A stretch of DNA of 64,000 nt from Gelidibacter gilvus (GTDB taxonomy: Bacteria; Bacteroidota; Bacteroidia; Flavobacteriales; Flavobacteriaceae): contig NZ_SDDZ01000004.1 in the NCBI RefSeq assembly GCF_004115975.1, forward strand, positions 186,001 through 250,000. Reading direction: 5' to 3'. Shown in pieces: positions 62,205-64,000 of the stretch. Made by a program: the position numbers and the translations under genes. The stretch's first letter is position 1. The number at the start of each line of letters is the position of its first letter. The notes under the pieces were generated by a model, which worked only from the letters and a program-made list of their open reading frames with translations, was not told the DNA's origin and searched no databases.

Positions 62205-62777
62205 ATGATTCACTATACCACAAATAAAAATAAGGCATATTTGAAAGGTATTTGTACTTTGCAAAAAGCCAATTTGAAAAACAATTTATCAGATCAGGAG
62301 ATTGAAATGTATGGTTTTGTGACTGTAGACCATACTTTGGAAATGCTTGAAGATTTGAACGCGATTGAACCCCAAATCGTTGCCAAAGATGATAAGGGAG
62401 TTATAGGATATGTTTTAGCGATGACAAAAAAATCAAAGTTCGATATCCCTATAATTCTCCCGATGTTTGAGGAATTTGAGAAAATCGATTATAAAGGGCG
62501 ATGGGTATCCGAATATAATTATTTGGTTGTTGGACAAGTTTGTGTTCACAAAAATTACAGAGGTAGAGGTGTTTTTGAAAAATGTTTTCACCTATATAAA
62601 AACACATTTGCCGGTCGCTATGACTTCGCCATCACCGAAATAGCCGTTACCAACCAGCGTTCTAGAAAAGCCCATAAAAAAGTGGGTTTCGAGGAAATTC
62701 ATACCTATACAGATTCGTATCAGACTGAATGGGTCGTTGTGCTTTGGGATTGGAACGATTCTTATCCACATATCTAA
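62205..62777 (+). CDS. GNAT-family N-acetyltransferase
   Basis: This 190-aa cytoplasmic enzyme transfers an acetyl group from acetyl-CoA to an unknown amine. The core GNAT motif is VGQVCVHKNYRGRGVFEKCFHLYK (about residues 107-130), with the R-G-R-G acetyl-CoA loop. ITEIAVTNQRSRKAHKKVGFEEIHTY (about 142-167) is motif B with the typical N-x-(R/S)-A-x-x-(L/K)-x-x-(V)-G-F pattern. The N-terminal half is less conserved, so the substrate cannot be guessed. It starts at ATG 62205 after a 308-bp divergent spacer and stands alone. Confidence 0.88.
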   Translation: MIHYTTNKNKAYLKGICTLQKANLKNNLSDQEIEMYGFVTVDHTLEMLEDLNAIEPQIVAKDDKGVIGYVLAMTKKSKFDIPIILPMFEEFEKIDYKGRWVSEYNYLVVGQVCVHKNYRGRGVFEKCFHLYKNTFAGRYDFAITEIAVTNQRSRKAHKKVGFEEIHTYTDSYQTEWVVVLWDWNDSYPHI

Positions 62778-63016
62778 GTTTAGAACCCATAATTTACTGC
62801 CAAAACATTCGTAAACTATGTCATAATTAAAACGGCATAAATCCAAAATAGATGAGTGGTTTATAGAATGCACAGAGAAGGAAAACTTCGAATTGATCCG
62901 ACTTGTTCTGGTTCATAATTGATATAGCATCTATTGTGTTCAAATGCGGTCCAAGGATATCAAAAGTGTTTCCAGTTTTATAAAAAGATAAGAATACATC
63001 TTGAGCAATTACGCCA

Positions 63017-63038
63017 TTGTTGGTGTTTCCACCAACAA
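63017..63038. repeat. Third TTGTTGGTG...CACCAACAA hairpin
   Basis: It has the same 9-bp arms as at 54282-54345, with a TTTC loop. It lies between the convergent GNAT and TetR genes, where it could act as a bidirectional terminator, though no long T-run flanks it. The remaining bases of 62778-63079 show no gene. Confidence 0.8.
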
Positions 63039-63079
63039 TCCTGTCTTAATTATCGAATTTTCATCGACTACCAATGTCC

Positions 63080-63649
63080 TTATTTATTAAACAAATCAAT
63101 CGTCTTTCCAATCGCTTTATCAAAGTTATCCCAAGATTCCTGAGAGCTTAAATCGGTAGTAATAAACTTTTTATTGAATTTGGACAAGAGCGTAAAATAA
63201 ACATAACCACCAATCATTAATTGAAAGGCATGGTTAAGGGAACTGTCTTTATTAGAAATGGCGAACATTTTTCCTATCTCCTTATTGCTGTACTTAAACA
63301 AATCACGCGTCACCTCATTATTTTCGAGCAATTGCCAACGCAAAATTTCTTGGGTCAGTTTGTTCTCCCGAAGCTCTTGTGTTCCGGCTTTCGCAAATTC
63401 CTTAAGATCTTCTACGGTTGCCAAATCTTTATCATGAAGTGCCAACATCGATTTAAAAAAATCGCCTTTTTTTGCCAGTTGGAGCAATAGGCCTTGCATG
63501 CCTCCAAAATAACGATAGATGAGTTCTTTAGAAACCCCTGCTTTTTTGGCAATCGCATTGATGCCGACGGCTTGTGGTCCTTTTTCTTCTAAAAGGGTTA
63601 AAAAACTTTCGTATATTTTCTCTTCGGTAGCGGCTCTATCTTTTTTCAT
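63080..63649 (-). CDS. TetR/AcrR-family transcriptional regulator
   Basis: This 189-aa protein has an N-terminal TetR helix-turn-helix (about residues 8-55: KIYESFLTLLEEKGPQAVGINAIAKKAGVSKELIYRYFGG). The helical C-terminal part (about 60-189) would bind a small ligand or form the dimer. It probably represses its own operon and releases DNA on ligand binding. The ATG overlaps the stop of the upstream transglutaminase-like gene by one base (TAATG), so it is translationally coupled to that gene, the most likely functional partner. Confidence 0.92.
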   Translation of the reverse strand: MKKDRAATEEKIYESFLTLLEEKGPQAVGINAIAKKAGVSKELIYRYFGGMQGLLLQLAKKGDFFKSMLALHDKDLATVEDLKEFAKAGTQELRENKLTQEILRWQLLENNEVTRDLFKYSNKEIGKMFAISNKDSSLNHAFQLMIGGYVYFTLLSKFNKKFITTDLSSQESWDNFDKAIGKTIDLFNK

Positions 63650-64000
63650 TATAAGTCGTTGAGGTTTAATACCATTCCTAATTCAATGTTTTTTCCTGCC
63701 AATGTGGGATAGGTAGCTTTCATTAAATCAAACATATAGGCCAATGGAACGTAGTCAAAGACGCCATAATCTTCCAAATACTCCATAAACTGCGTGGAAC
63801 CCGAACTATCATAAGCTTGAAACAGGGAATCATTGATCCCATCAAAATCCAAGGGCGGTAGGTTCAATTTTTCGCATAAGGTCTTATTAAAAGCTGGCGT
63901 GGCCTTCACCCATTTGCCATTTAGATAAAGTTCAACATAACCATGTGGCACCAGAACATCGTTGCCAAATTTTTCAATAATATCTTCAACAGCAATGTGA
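63649..64000 (-). CDS. Transglutaminase-like protein, C-terminal fragment
   Basis: The frame is open from the right edge of the window (HIAVEDIIEKFGNDV continues upstream of a GTG at 63951 that could be mistaken for a start). The 117 visible residues include VPHGYVELYLNGKWVKATPAFN, which resembles the His/Asp part of bacterial transglutaminase-like domains. The catalytic cysteine must lie in the missing N-terminal part. It is upstream of and coupled to the TetR gene. Function is inferred from this one motif. Confidence 0.7.
   Translation of the reverse strand, partial: HIAVEDIIEKFGNDVLVPHGYVELYLNGKWVKATPAFNKTLCEKLNLPPLDFDGINDSLFQAYDSSGSTQFMEYLEDYGVFDYVPLAYMFDLMKATYPTLAGKNIELGMVLNLNDL

Noticed and set aside
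1-64000. tRNA, rRNA, transposase, phage or integrase genes
   Set aside because: The larger intergenic gaps were read for tRNA-like folds, and the coding frames for transposase or integrase motifs; none was found.

Overview
This is a chromosomal segment of a low-GC Bacteroidota bacterium, almost certainly a member of the Flavobacteriaceae. The evidence is the set of type IX secretion (T9SS) cargo proteins with C-terminal sorting domains, a gliding-type adhesin / PorP-SprF / OmpA operon, a class I ribonucleotide reductase whose ATP-cone sits on NrdB, and promoters that fit the Bacteroidota -7 element TAnnTTTG. Genus cannot be fixed from the window. No phage, insertion sequence, CRISPR array, tRNA or rRNA was recognised.

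Layout. 1-4.8 kb is housekeeping: the end of rpsR, rplI, a conserved hypothetical gene, an ABC permease and hisS, with a decayed copy of the hisS 5' end 300 bp upstream. 4.8-23.8 kb is a minus-strand surface-protein island: three related secreted proteins (1049, 253 and 3758 aa) that share a C-terminal module, similar terminators and TAnnTTTG promoters, separated by long repeat-rich spacers that include a 113-bp tandem array. 23.8-34.5 kb is a minus-strand operon: a LysM/periplasmic-binding-fold protein, a 1660-aa adhesin with thirteen 79-aa repeats, PorP/SprF and a PorE-like OmpA protein.

34.8-43.3 kb looks like one stress-signalling unit. A hybrid-PAS histidine kinase with a complete LOV (flavin, blue-light) signature overlaps by one base a response regulator that fuses a receiver domain to a Crp/FNR DNA-binding module. 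Five tandem-domain universal stress proteins follow. Two promoters in the Usp cluster carry the same ATGA-N6-TCAT dyad at the same 36-nt offset from a -7 element, which is the class II Crp/FNR activator position. The proposed chain is light or redox, LOV kinase, receiver-Crp regulator, usp genes. This is the most interesting candidate system in the window.

43.3-48.1 kb is a graveyard of secreted-protein genes: a frameshifted T9SS protein, one intact SBBP beta-propeller protein, one copy split by a TAG codon and one truncated copy with a poly-T frameshift. 48.4-64 kb returns to core functions: SbcD-SbcC nuclease, an EEP-family lipoprotein, a small GIY-YIG protein, nrdB-nrdA, two small membrane proteins, an azurin-type cupredoxin, a queuosine-precursor transporter under a preQ1-I riboswitch, an MFS drug-efflux pump, a GNAT acetyltransferase, and a TetR regulator downstream of a transglutaminase-like gene that runs off the window edge.

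Intergenic DNA is unusually rich in dispersed and tandem repeats, which are listed by family. All functions are assigned by reading motifs; no database search was possible.
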